Of a stretch of 12,604 nucleotides of DNA, positions 1 through 8,671 are shown piece after piece (the first letter of the stretch is position 1; every line of letters begins with the position of its first letter). The position numbers and the translations under genes are program-made. The stretch comes from Sediminibacterium ginsengisoli (GTDB taxonomy: Bacteria; Bacteroidota; Bacteroidia; Chitinophagales; Chitinophagaceae). The notes under the pieces were generated by a model. That model was not told the DNA's origin. It was given only the letters and a program-made list of their open reading frames with translations, and ran no database searches. The DNA lies in the NCBI GenBank assembly GCA_943326215.1, contig CALPSK010000006.1:1-12604 (forward strand), given 5' to 3'.

Positions 1-306
1 CCAGTGATGGGTGGCCATAGTGAAAGCGTGAATGTAGAATTTGAAAATGAATTTGATTTAAAAGAACTAATTGATATTCTTGCTGCAGCACCTGGTGTAA
101 TTGTACAACAAAGTGATGCAGATCAATTTTATCCAATGCCTTTATGGGCACATGAAAAAGACGATGTATTTGTAGGTCGCTTAAGAAGAGATGAAACGCA
201 AGCTAAAACTTTGAATATGTGGATTGTAAGTGATAACCTACGTAAAGGCGCTGCTACCAATGCCATTCAAATTGCTGAATACTTAGCTTCGAAAGGAATT
301 ATTTAG
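1..306 (+). CDS. asd: Aspartate-semialdehyde dehydrogenase, C-terminal part (5' end outside window)
   Basis: This is the last 101 codons of aspartate-semialdehyde dehydrogenase; the reading frame is open from base 1 and ends at TAG 304-306. The enzyme makes aspartate semialdehyde from aspartyl phosphate with NADPH in the cytoplasm, the branch point to lysine/diaminopimelate, threonine and methionine. The fragment opens with PVMGGHSESVNVEFE. In this family the His of that motif (residue 6 here) is the catalytic acid/base. The strongly conserved tail follows: DVFVGRLRRDE, then TLNMWIVSDNLRKGAATNA and the last helix IQIAEYL. The NADP-binding domain and catalytic Cys lie upstream, outside the window. 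The ATG at base 7 is internal and not a start. The next gene, ligA, is convergent. Identification is very secure. Confidence 0.96.
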   Translation, partial: PVMGGHSESVNVEFENEFDLKELIDILAAAPGVIVQQSDADQFYPMPLWAHEKDDVFVGRLRRDETQAKTLNMWIVSDNLRKGAATNAIQIAEYLASKGII

Positions 307-338
307 TTTCTACTAATTATTAAAAGATAAATACTTTT

Positions 339-528
339 AAATATTAAAAGTCAAATACTTTTTATTCTTCACTCTCGTCATTACGCTAAAATATATAAAT
401 ACGAACTAAAAGTCTGAACTCGCACTACGTGCTCAGACATGCAGACTTTTTTAACGTTCGAATTTATATATTTCTTTACGCTATGACTCAAAGTTCAGAA
501 TCAAAATTGCATTTGACTTTTAATATTT
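339..528. repeat. Long imperfect inverted repeat (~190 bp) in the asd/ligA convergent gap
   Basis: The gap holds nested complementary arms centred near base 429. Outer arms 339-356 and 511-528 match perfectly over 18 bp (aaatattaaaagtcaaat). Middle arms 389-406 and 456-473 pair at 17 of 18 positions. Inner arms 408-416 and 442-450 (aaaagtctg / cagactttt) match perfectly. The stretches between the arms pair partially, for example gtcat 377-381 with atgac 483-487. Transcripts of either strand could fold into one long hairpin. No coding potential is visible. It could be a bidirectional terminator, a REP- or MITE-like repeat element, or both; the sequence alone does not decide. Confidence 0.8.
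408..452. terminator. Candidate bidirectional intrinsic terminator at the core of the long inverted repeat
   Basis: A 9-bp perfect stem (408-416 with 442-450) is followed by a run of six T on the + strand (447-452). On the minus strand the matching arm also ends in TTTT. The loop contains a competing pairing: gtctga 412-417 with tcagac 433-438, and gcac/gtgc 422-425/429-432. It lies about 100 nt after the asd stop and about 165 nt beyond the ligA stop, between convergent genes, which suits a shared terminator. Termination itself is inferred. Confidence 0.5.
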
Positions 529-552
529 TGAAATGATAATTAAGACTCCTTA

Positions 553-2726
<2,174 letters not shown>

Positions 2727-2792
2727 CTAAAATACAAATTGTTTTATTCTTTTATTTCGTATTTTGAGGATAAGATTTTTTTTCTTTTGCTT

Positions 2793-3034
2793 ATGCTTGA
2801 ATATGATAAATCTATTGTATCCTTGGTGTAATCTTATCCTACAATACCCTTAACGGCGGACGGCGTGATATTCGGTTTTGACCAAAATTCACTCAAAATT
2901 TACTAATCAAGAGCGATTTAGCCCAGTTCACTGACAAATACTCTTTATTAGGTAATAATGTCAAATCCAATGAGGATTTGGATGATGCCGCCCATCGGGT
3001 ACTTTTTGAGAGAAATGTGATTGCTTGCCTATAA
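2793..3034 (+). pseudogene. Decayed N-terminal remnant of a NUDIX-domain (NrtR/AraR-like) regulator gene
   Basis: The 360-nt gap between ligA and yicC contains a broken gene. From ATG 2793 the frame reads MLEYDKSIVSLV, an in-frame TAA (2829-2831), then SYPTIPLTADGVIFGFDQNSLKI, where the frame is lost at TAA 2904-2906. Adding one T within att|ta near 2899-2901 restores LLIKSDLAQF, then DKYSLLGNN and SNEDLDDAAHRVLFER, ending at TAA 3032-3034. From memory of the family, this resembles the N-terminal NUDIX domain of Bacteroidota NrtR/AraR-type regulators, whose NUDIX box is degenerate (typically ...AANRVLFERTGL). The TAA probably replaced a Gln codon. After FER the similarity stops, so the rest of the NUDIX domain and the winged helix, roughly two thirds of the gene, are gone. 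The three lesions imply loss of function. Family assignment is by eye. Confidence 0.75.
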
Positions 3035-3071
3035 TTTAATACCTTTATTCACTATTTAAACAGGTATTATT

Positions 3072-3947
3072 ATGTTATATTCAATGACGGGATATGGTCG
3101 TGCAGAAGCTACTTTTAAAGACAAGACCATTTTAGTAGAAGTAAAATCGCTGAACGGTAAACAATTTGATTTGCGTTTGAATATTCCCTTCATGTTAAAG
3201 CCTTATGAAGTAGAGATAAGAAATAAGTTAAATGAAACTTTATTAAGAGGAAGTGTAGAATCTACTATAACTATTAAGTCCAATGGGATCTCTAAGCCAG
3301 TAACAGTGAATAAAGAATTAGCTAAATCCTATTACCAACCCATTGTGGAATTAGCCGACGAGTTGGGAATTCCAAAAGAAAATATTTTAAGCACTTTATT
3401 AAAAATGCCCGATGTGGTTTCTTCTAGTAGTGAAGTATTGACTGAAGAAGAGTGGAAACAAATTCAAGATTTATTACAAGAGGCTATTAAAGCTTTAATA
3501 CAACACCGTTTAGAAGAAGGCAAGTCAGTTGAAAAAGATTTACTAGAGCGCGTAGCAGCTATTGAAGCGCATCAAGCAGATATTGAAAAGTTTGAACCCA
3601 ATAGAAGAGTGAAGATTAAAGAGGGCTTAGTTAAATTATTGGAACAACATGTGGGCCCTGATAAATATGATAATAACAGATTAGAGCAAGAGCTTATTTA
3701 TTATATTGAAAAAATTGATATTTCTGAAGAGAAAGTAAGATTGAATAATCATTGCACTTATTTCAAAACGGTTTTAAAAGAAGCAGAGCCTTCTAAGGGC
3801 AAAAAACTTTCTTTTATTTTACAAGAAATGGGCAGAGAGATAAATACCACAGGCTCTAAAGCCAATGATATGGAAATGCAGAAGTCTGTGATTTTAATGA
3901 AAGATGAATTAGAGAAAGCAAAAGAACAAATATTAAATGTTTTATAA
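3072..3947 (+). CDS. yicC: YicC/YloC-family endoribonuclease
   Basis: Complete 291-aa YicC-family protein, the usual length. The N-terminal signature MLYSMTGYGRAEA (1-13) and VEVKSLNGKQFD (22-33) is followed by an acidic helical middle. The C-terminal DUF1732-type domain (about 205-291) contains LNNHCTYFKTVLKE and MGREINTTGSKAND (253-266). E. coli YicC is described as an endoribonuclease acting in RNA turnover; that activity is assumed here by homology. It is the first gene of a + strand cluster, and its stop is separated by one base from the preferred gldH start. Upstream, taatacct (3037-3044) and aggtatta (3062-3069) form an 8-bp inverted repeat just before the ATG. It overlaps a weak -7-like TACCTTTA (3040-3047), with TTG at 3021-3023. 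This promoter is tentative. Confidence 0.95.
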   Translation: MLYSMTGYGRAEATFKDKTILVEVKSLNGKQFDLRLNIPFMLKPYEVEIRNKLNETLLRGSVESTITIKSNGISKPVTVNKELAKSYYQPIVELADELGIPKENILSTLLKMPDVVSSSSEVLTEEEWKQIQDLLQEAIKALIQHRLEEGKSVEKDLLERVAAIEAHQADIEKFEPNRRVKIKEGLVKLLEQHVGPDKYDNNRLEQELIYYIEKIDISEEKVRLNNHCTYFKTVLKEAEPSKGKKLSFILQEMGREINTTGSKANDMEMQKSVILMKDELEKAKEQILNVL

Positions 3948-3948
3948 G

Positions 3949-4428
3949 ATGGGTGTATTGAAAAATAAAATAGCATTTATTTTACTTAGTATGTTTTTTG
4001 TTTTGTCTGCATGTGAGACCAAACAACTTTTTGAACAAAGTACTATTTACCCCAATCATAACTGGCCTTCTAAACAAGCTACTAAGTATCAGTTTAATGT
4101 TACAGATACAGCAGCTAGCTATAAAATATTTTTTGTTATCAGACACCACAATGCCTATCATTATAAAAACATTTGGCTGGACCTTATTATTAAAAGCCCT
4201 ACAAATCTTATTACTAAGCAAGTATTGAATCTAAACTTAGCAGATGATGCTAAGGGATGGTTAGGCACAGGGATGGATGATATTTATGATCAAAGAATTC
4301 CTATGACGGCCTCGCCCATTCATTTAATGAAGGGCCTTAATGAAATAAGTATTCAGCATACCATGAGAGAGGACCCCTTAGATAATATTTTATCTACAGG
4401 CATTCGAGTAGAAAAAGTAAAACCATGA
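3949..4428 (+). CDS. gldH: Gliding motility lipoprotein GldH
   Basis: A 159-aa lipoprotein of the GldH family, required for gliding motility in Flavobacterium. A positively charged start (MGVLKNK), a hydrophobic stretch and the lipobox LSAC put the lipidated Cys at residue 22. The mature protein shows the family pattern: an F-E near the new N-terminus, an aromatic/Asn-rich strand pair (RHHNAYHYKNIW), GWLGTGMDDIYDQ, and a C-terminal IQHTMRED...LSTGIRVEK. I chose ATG 3949, one base after the yicC stop, over ATG 3937 because the latter overlaps yicC and adds only four residues before the signal peptide. The 3' end overlaps the histidine kinase start as ATGA (4425-4428), so translation is probably coupled. 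The GldH call rests on remembered family pattern. Whether this organism glides is unknown; GldH-like proteins also occur in non-gliding Bacteroidota. Confidence 0.87.
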   Translation: MGVLKNKIAFILLSMFFVLSACETKQLFEQSTIYPNHNWPSKQATKYQFNVTDTAASYKIFFVIRHHNAYHYKNIWLDLIIKSPTNLITKQVLNLNLADDAKGWLGTGMDDIYDQRIPMTASPIHLMKGLNEISIQHTMREDPLDNILSTGIRVEKVKP

Positions 4429-5405
4429 ATTGGAAAGCCATCAAATTCAATAAATTAAAATTAGTAAGCCTTATTTATTGGGTTTTTCTGACTTACATGA
4501 TTGCAGCCTTTATTTGGTGGTATGTTTCCTTAGAAAAACAAAACAATGAAATTGCGGCTATAAAATTTCAATCTATACAGACAAGTGATCCTTCCTTAGC
4601 AGCAAAGACCCATGCCATTCAAGATTTTCAACTTAGAAAAACCAAACAATTTATTGGGGAAGGTGTCACTTTTTTACTTTTATTTTTACTGGGGGCTATT
4701 TATGTGTATCGTTCTTTATTAAAACAATTACGTTATGCGGACCAACAGCAAAACTTTATGATGGCAGTTACGCATGAATTAAAAACACCCATTGCCATTT
4801 CTCATTTAAACATAGAGACACTTTTAAAAAGAGAATTAGATACAGCGCAACAATTAAAATTATTAGAAGCGACTTTAAAAGAAACAAAAAGATTAGATCA
4901 TTTAAGTACGAATATTTTATTAACGGCTCAATTAGATATGGGCCAGTACGAAGCCAATAAGCAATTATTGAATTTATCTGAACTGGTGAGACAAAACATT
5001 AAATCATTTCAAGAAAGGTATCCTTCTAGAATTTGTAATACATCGGTACAAGACGCAATGGAAATTCAGGGAGAGCCTTTATTGATTCAATTGTTAATTA
5101 ATAATTTAATTGACAATGCCAATAAGTATGCACCCGTCACGGAGCCTATTTATATTCATTTGCAAACCCATCAAAATACAATACAATTTATTATAAAGGA
5201 CCAGGGTCCTGGTATCGCAGATGCTGATAAAAATAAAGTTTTTGAAAAATTTTATCGTGTAGGATCTGAAAGTACTAGAACCACAAAAGGCAGTGGATTA
5301 GGCCTTTACCTTTGTAAAAAAATTGCTGAATTTCATAACGCGACTATTCAGTTAACTTCCAACACGCCTACTGGAAGCATATTCACTGTTAGTTTTTTTA
5401 TTTAA
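4425..5405 (+). CDS. Two-component sensor histidine kinase (HisKA/HATPase_c)
   Basis: A 326-aa inner-membrane kinase. Two transmembrane segments are evident (about 13-36 and 78-97), leaving an extracytoplasmic loop of only about 40 residues. It therefore has no recognisable ligand-binding domain and may sense the membrane, a partner protein or a small signal. No HAMP domain is obvious. The H box QNFMMAVTHELKTPIA carries phospho-accepting His117. The ATPase domain has the N box LLINNLIDNANKYA (Asn231), G1 DQGPGI (259-264), F box FEKFYR (273-278) and G2 KGSGLGLYL (288-296), so all catalytic motifs are intact. Its start overlaps the gldH stop by 4 nt, and the partner response regulator begins 4 nt after its stop. 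No specific named ortholog is assigned. Confidence 0.95.
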   Translation: MNWKAIKFNKLKLVSLIYWVFLTYMIAAFIWWYVSLEKQNNEIAAIKFQSIQTSDPSLAAKTHAIQDFQLRKTKQFIGEGVTFLLLFLLGAIYVYRSLLKQLRYADQQQNFMMAVTHELKTPIAISHLNIETLLKRELDTAQQLKLLEATLKETKRLDHLSTNILLTAQLDMGQYEANKQLLNLSELVRQNIKSFQERYPSRICNTSVQDAMEIQGEPLLIQLLINNLIDNANKYAPVTEPIYIHLQTHQNTIQFIIKDQGPGIADADKNKVFEKFYRVGSESTRTTKGSGLGLYLCKKIAEFHNATIQLTSNTPTGSIFTVSFFI

Positions 5406-5409
5406 GCAC

Positions 5410-6105
5410 ATGAAAAAAATTGAAATATTATTAGTGGAGGATGAAGAAAATTTACATGATACACTAAAATTGAATTTAGAGATGGAAGGCTATAGTGTGA
5501 GTTCTTCTTATGATGGAGCCCATGCTTTAAAACAAATACAATCGGCACATTTTGATTTAATTATTTTAGATATCATGCTTCCCTCTTTAGATGGTTTTGC
5601 TATTACGGAAACAGTAAGGTTACATAATATTGAAACGCCCATTTTAATTTTAAGTGCTAAAAATACAAGCGCCAATAGGGTACAGGGCTTAAAATTGGGA
5701 GCAGATGATTATTTAACCAAGCCTTTTAATTTAGAAGAATTGTTGTTACGCGTTGCTAAGCTCATTCAGAAAACAAATACTTCAAAGCAATCGACTGCAA
5801 TCGATGAATATAGATTTGCGGGCCATACACTTAATTTTAAATTATTGGAAGCCACTAGTAATAAAGGGGAGAAAATTACTTTGACCAAAAAGGAGTCCAT
5901 GCTACTCCAATTACTTATAGAAAATAAAAATACGGTAGTTACTAGAGAGAGAATTTTACAATCGGTTTGGGGGTATCAAGTGTATCCTACCACTAGAACC
6001 ATTGATAATTTTATTCTCAATTTTCGTAAATATTTTGAGCAAGATCCTAAATCGCCAGTCCATTTCATATCTATAAGAGGTTTGGGCTATAAATTCCTAG
6101 ATTAG
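5410..6105 (+). CDS. OmpR/PhoB-family response regulator
   Basis: A 231-aa DNA-binding response regulator, evidently the partner of the kinase 4 nt upstream. The receiver domain (1-120) has the acidic pair E10/D11, phospho-accepting Asp54 in LIILDIMLPSLDG, Ser82 at the usual Thr/Ser switch position and Lys104 in DDYLTKPF, so all phosphorylation residues are present. A winged-helix OmpR-type output domain follows (about 133-231): ITLTKKESMLLQLLIEN, VVTRERILQSVWG, then TRTIDNFILNFRKYFE and the C-terminal RGLGYKFLD. It should act as a cytoplasmic transcription regulator; targets cannot be read from the window. It closes the yicC-gldH-kinase-regulator cluster. The 60 nt to the next gene show no clear terminator hairpin. 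Confidence 0.96.
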   Translation: MKKIEILLVEDEENLHDTLKLNLEMEGYSVSSSYDGAHALKQIQSAHFDLIILDIMLPSLDGFAITETVRLHNIETPILILSAKNTSANRVQGLKLGADDYLTKPFNLEELLLRVAKLIQKTNTSKQSTAIDEYRFAGHTLNFKLLEATSNKGEKITLTKKESMLLQLLIENKNTVVTRERILQSVWGYQVYPTTRTIDNFILNFRKYFEQDPKSPVHFISIRGLGYKFLD

Positions 6106-6165
6106 TCCCTTTTGAATACAATCTTTTGCTCCTTTCTTCGTTATGTTAGTAGTTAACATTCACGC

Positions 6166-7299
6166 ATGTCATTGAACTCTATCTTAGATTATTTAGAACC
6201 TATTAATTTGGACCTTCTCTCTAAAGATGAAGGCTACAGGGATACTCAATTAGGTAAGCATATCAAGGCGAATGAAGGTAGCCTTCCAGATATTAGCAAG
6301 GCCGACATGGTGCTGATTGGGGCAGGGGAATGTAGAGGTGGAGGCTATGCCTTGAATGGGCATGAGGCTGCCAATGCAGTTAGAGCTGCTCTGTATTCTC
6401 TTTATTATTGGCATACCCAGGTTTCTATTGTTGATTTAGGGAACGTGAAATTGGGCCAGTCCATTCAAGATAGTTATGCAGCCCTAAGAACTGTTATTTC
6501 AGAATTATTACTACAAAATAAGAAAGTGGTTATCATGGGAGGTTCTCATGATCTTAGTTTGGCTCAATACCATGCTTATACTTCCATACCTACCTTGGTG
6601 AACGCTGTGGTGGTAGATGCAAAAATTGACCTAGACTTAGAGGCAAGGCTTCCGGCCGATCATTTTTTAGAAGAACTTTTTACAGGTCTTCCGAATCATT
6701 TGAATCACTATGCACATATCGGATTCCAAAGTTATTTTATGCATCCGCATATGTTAGAGACTATTGATAAATTAAGATTTGATTGTTATCGTTTGGGTAA
6801 AGTAAGAGAAGATATTGAAGAAATGGAACCTGCTATTAGAGATAGTCATATGATGAGCTTTGATATTAGCGCCATTCAAAATGCACAAGCTCCTGCTAAT
6901 TTAATTACGCCCAATGGTTTCAATGGAGAAGAGGCTTGTATTTTAATGCAGTATGCGGGCATGAGTTGGAAAACCAGCACTATTGGGCTATTTGGTTATC
7001 AGGCCGAACTAGATAATAATGGGTTGACAGCTATTCAAATGGCTCAAATGATTTGGTATGTAATTGATGGGATTCAAAAAGGGAAAAAAGAAGCACCCTT
7101 ATCGGATGCAGAAAGGTTTAAAGAATTTCATATTGCTTTTTCAGATATAGAAACAAATTTTTTACAAAGTAAGACCACTGGAAGATGGTGGATGCAAACG
7201 CATAATAATCAATGGGCTCCTTGTAGTTATAAAGATTATTTAGTAGCTTCCAATAACGAAATTCCAGAAAGATGGCTAAGAGCATTAGAAAGGGAATAA
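6166..7299 (+). CDS. Arginase/formimidoylglutamase-fold protein with incomplete metal site
   Basis: A 377-aa ureohydrolase-superfamily protein of the kind often labelled formimidoylglutamase in Bacteroidota. Fold landmarks are MVLIGAGECRGGG (48-60), GGSHDLSL (125-132), VVVDAKIDLD (148-157), MSFDISAI (230-237) and the lineage-typical C-terminus WW...PCSYKDYLVASNNEIPERW. Arginases use GGxH, DAHxD and DxDxxD to hold two Mn ions. Here H128, D151, D155 and D233 align with the first-metal ligands, but the His of DAHxD is Lys153 and the second Asp of DxDxxD is Ser235. Both changes fall on the second-metal site. Classical arginase or formimidoylglutamase activity is therefore doubtful. No hut or urea-cycle genes are nearby. 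The next gene starts 28 nt inside this one. From memory, similar degenerate homologs occur in flavobacteria; the true role is unknown. Confidence 0.85.
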   Translation: MSLNSILDYLEPINLDLLSKDEGYRDTQLGKHIKANEGSLPDISKADMVLIGAGECRGGGYALNGHEAANAVRAALYSLYYWHTQVSIVDLGNVKLGQSIQDSYAALRTVISELLLQNKKVVIMGGSHDLSLAQYHAYTSIPTLVNAVVVDAKIDLDLEARLPADHFLEELFTGLPNHLNHYAHIGFQSYFMHPHMLETIDKLRFDCYRLGKVREDIEEMEPAIRDSHMMSFDISAIQNAQAPANLITPNGFNGEEACILMQYAGMSWKTSTIGLFGYQAELDNNGLTAIQMAQMIWYVIDGIQKGKKEAPLSDAERFKEFHIAFSDIETNFLQSKTTGRWWMQTHNNQWAPCSYKDYLVASNNEIPERWLRALERE

Positions 7300-8585
7300 A
7301 TTTTCCCACCCTATTTACATTTATTTTATTATTACTAAGTTCTGCTTGTTCTGTTCGACAGGCGCAGAAAACTTTATTGCAGGACCCTGCTTTAAAAGGA
7401 GCCCATGTAGGTGTGGCAGTGTATAATGTTTCTAAAGAAAAATGGGTAGACAAGCACTTAAGTGATTTATATTATACACCTGCTAGTAATACCAAAATTC
7501 TTTCTTGTTATTTAGGCATGCGCTTTTTAGGCGATTCCATACCTGGTTGGAAAATGGCAGAAAACAAAGACAGTATTTTTTTATTGCCTTTAGGCGATCC
7601 AAGTTTTTTACATCCCGATTTTACCTATCAACCTATTGCCGATTTAATTCGTCAAACCAAAAAGCAAGTAGTTTTATGTTTTCCCGATAAGGCAGATGCC
7701 TTTGCTATGTATGGTAAGGGTTGGGCCTGGGACGATTATCCTGAAGACTATCAGCCAGAAAGAAATAGATTAAATATATATGGCAATGTGCTTACCGTCA
7801 CTAAATCAAAAAATGGGATTCATTTTCAACCTAGTTTATTTACAAAAAATCAGACAGCGCCAAAAGAGTATACACAGTGGTCTAGAGAAAAATTATCCAA
7901 TCAATTTTTTGCCACTGGCCGTAGTATAAAAGATACTTTACAACAAATTCCTTTTTTAACCGATACGACTTATGCTTTGGCAAAAGCATTAATAGAAGAT
8001 ACACTGCATCCTGCTTTGCCTATTGCGATTCAAAAAGGTTGGCATCAAAATAACGGGCATATTGTGAAAACGGTTCCTACCGATAGCTTATTAAAAATTA
8101 TGATGCATAGAAGTGATAACTTTTTTGCAGAGCAAGTTTTTTTAATGGCAAGTGAGCAAGTCTTAGGCACCATCAATGACGAAGCCTTTATTGATACTAT
8201 TTTAAAATCAGATTTTAATTTTTTCCCTCAAGCCACACAATGGGCAGACGGAAGTGGACTAAGTCGCTTTAATTTAAATACACCTGAAAACTATGTAGCC
8301 TTATTGAAAAAAATGGAAAACGATTTTAGTATAACACGTATTAAGGGCATTTTCGCACAAGGAGGCAAAACTTCTTTGTCTGCTTATTATAAAAATATCC
8401 CTGGTGAATTATATGCCAAAACGGGAACCTTAGGAAATCAAGTAGCTTTGAGTGGTTATATTATTACCCATAAGGGAACTCGCTTATTATTTTCAGTTTT
8501 AGTGGCCAATCATATTAGCCCTAGCACTTATCCAGTAAGAAAAGCGGTGGAAGCTTATTTAACAAGTATCATGAAGGTAAACTAG
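7272..8585 (+). CDS. dacB: D-alanyl-D-alanine carboxypeptidase/endopeptidase, PBP4 (S13) family lipoprotein
   Basis: A 437-aa penicillin-binding protein of the DacB/PBP4 type, which trims or cleaves peptidoglycan cross-links outside the inner membrane. The N-terminus is a signal peptide (MAKSIRKG then a hydrophobic run) ending in LLSSAC, so Cys26 may be lipidated; the lipobox is imperfect. The three active-site motifs are intact: SxxK as S72-N-T-K75 in TPASNTKIL, SxN as S281-D-N283 in MHRSDNFFAEQ, and KTG as K383-T-G385 in YAKTGTLGNQ. DGSGLSRFN (326-334) is typical of S13 enzymes. The start lies 28 nt inside the preceding gene in another frame; no later ATG would keep the signal peptide, and translational coupling is likely. 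Immediately after the TAG stop, a 15-nt tandem repeat continues in the -1 frame. Confidence 0.93.
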   Translation: MAKSIRKGINFPTLFTFILLLLSSACSVRQAQKTLLQDPALKGAHVGVAVYNVSKEKWVDKHLSDLYYTPASNTKILSCYLGMRFLGDSIPGWKMAENKDSIFLLPLGDPSFLHPDFTYQPIADLIRQTKKQVVLCFPDKADAFAMYGKGWAWDDYPEDYQPERNRLNIYGNVLTVTKSKNGIHFQPSLFTKNQTAPKEYTQWSREKLSNQFFATGRSIKDTLQQIPFLTDTTYALAKALIEDTLHPALPIAIQKGWHQNNGHIVKTVPTDSLLKIMMHRSDNFFAEQVFLMASEQVLGTINDEAFIDTILKSDFNFFPQATQWADGSGLSRFNLNTPENYVALLKKMENDFSITRIKGIFAQGGKTSLSAYYKNIPGELYAKTGTLGNQVALSGYIITHKGTRLLFSVLVANHISPSTYPVRKAVEAYLTSIMKVN

Positions 8586-8671
8586 GTAAGGTTGCATTGG
8601 GTAAACTCGAATTAGGAAAGGTTGAATTAAATAAATTTTACCTAAATAAAGCTGAACTAATTATTTACTAA
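8576..8671. repeat. 15-nt imperfect tandem repeat in the dacB/mutL convergent gap
   Basis: Five 15-nt units follow one another: ggtaaggttgcattg (8585-8599), ggtaaactcgaatta (8600-8614), ggaaaggttgaatta (8615-8629), aataaattttaccta (8630-8644) and aataaagctgaacta (8645-8659). A partial unit ggtaaacta (8576-8584) precedes them, overlapping the dacB stop. Read in the -1 frame relative to dacB they encode a regular pentapeptide series (GKVAL, GKLEL, GKVEL, NKFYL, NKAEL), ending IIY at TAA 8669-8671 inside the 3' end of mutL. That frame has no ATG. The repeat may be a minisatellite or a relic of a longer dacB C-terminus. No hairpin terminator is seen here. Confidence 0.75.

Noticed and set aside
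3937..3948. Earlier ATG (3937) as the start of gldH
   Set aside because: It overlaps the yicC 3' end and only adds MFYK ahead of a complete signal peptide; ATG 3949 sits one base after the yicC stop and gives a normal lipoprotein signal.
3982..4228. Overlapping short frames on both strands inside gldH
   Set aside because: They are antisense or shifted-frame shadows of gldH, with no independent start context or family resemblance.
6106..6165. Promoter for the arginase-like gene (TATGTTAG at 6142-6149)
   Set aside because: The match to TAnnTTTG is imperfect and the nearest TTTG elements are 13 nt or 27 nt away, neither a suitable spacing.
7118..7453. 111-codon minus-strand frame across the arginase-like/dacB junction
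   Set aside because: Both + strand genes here have clear motifs and the frame is antisense to them; its sequence is typical of a shadow.
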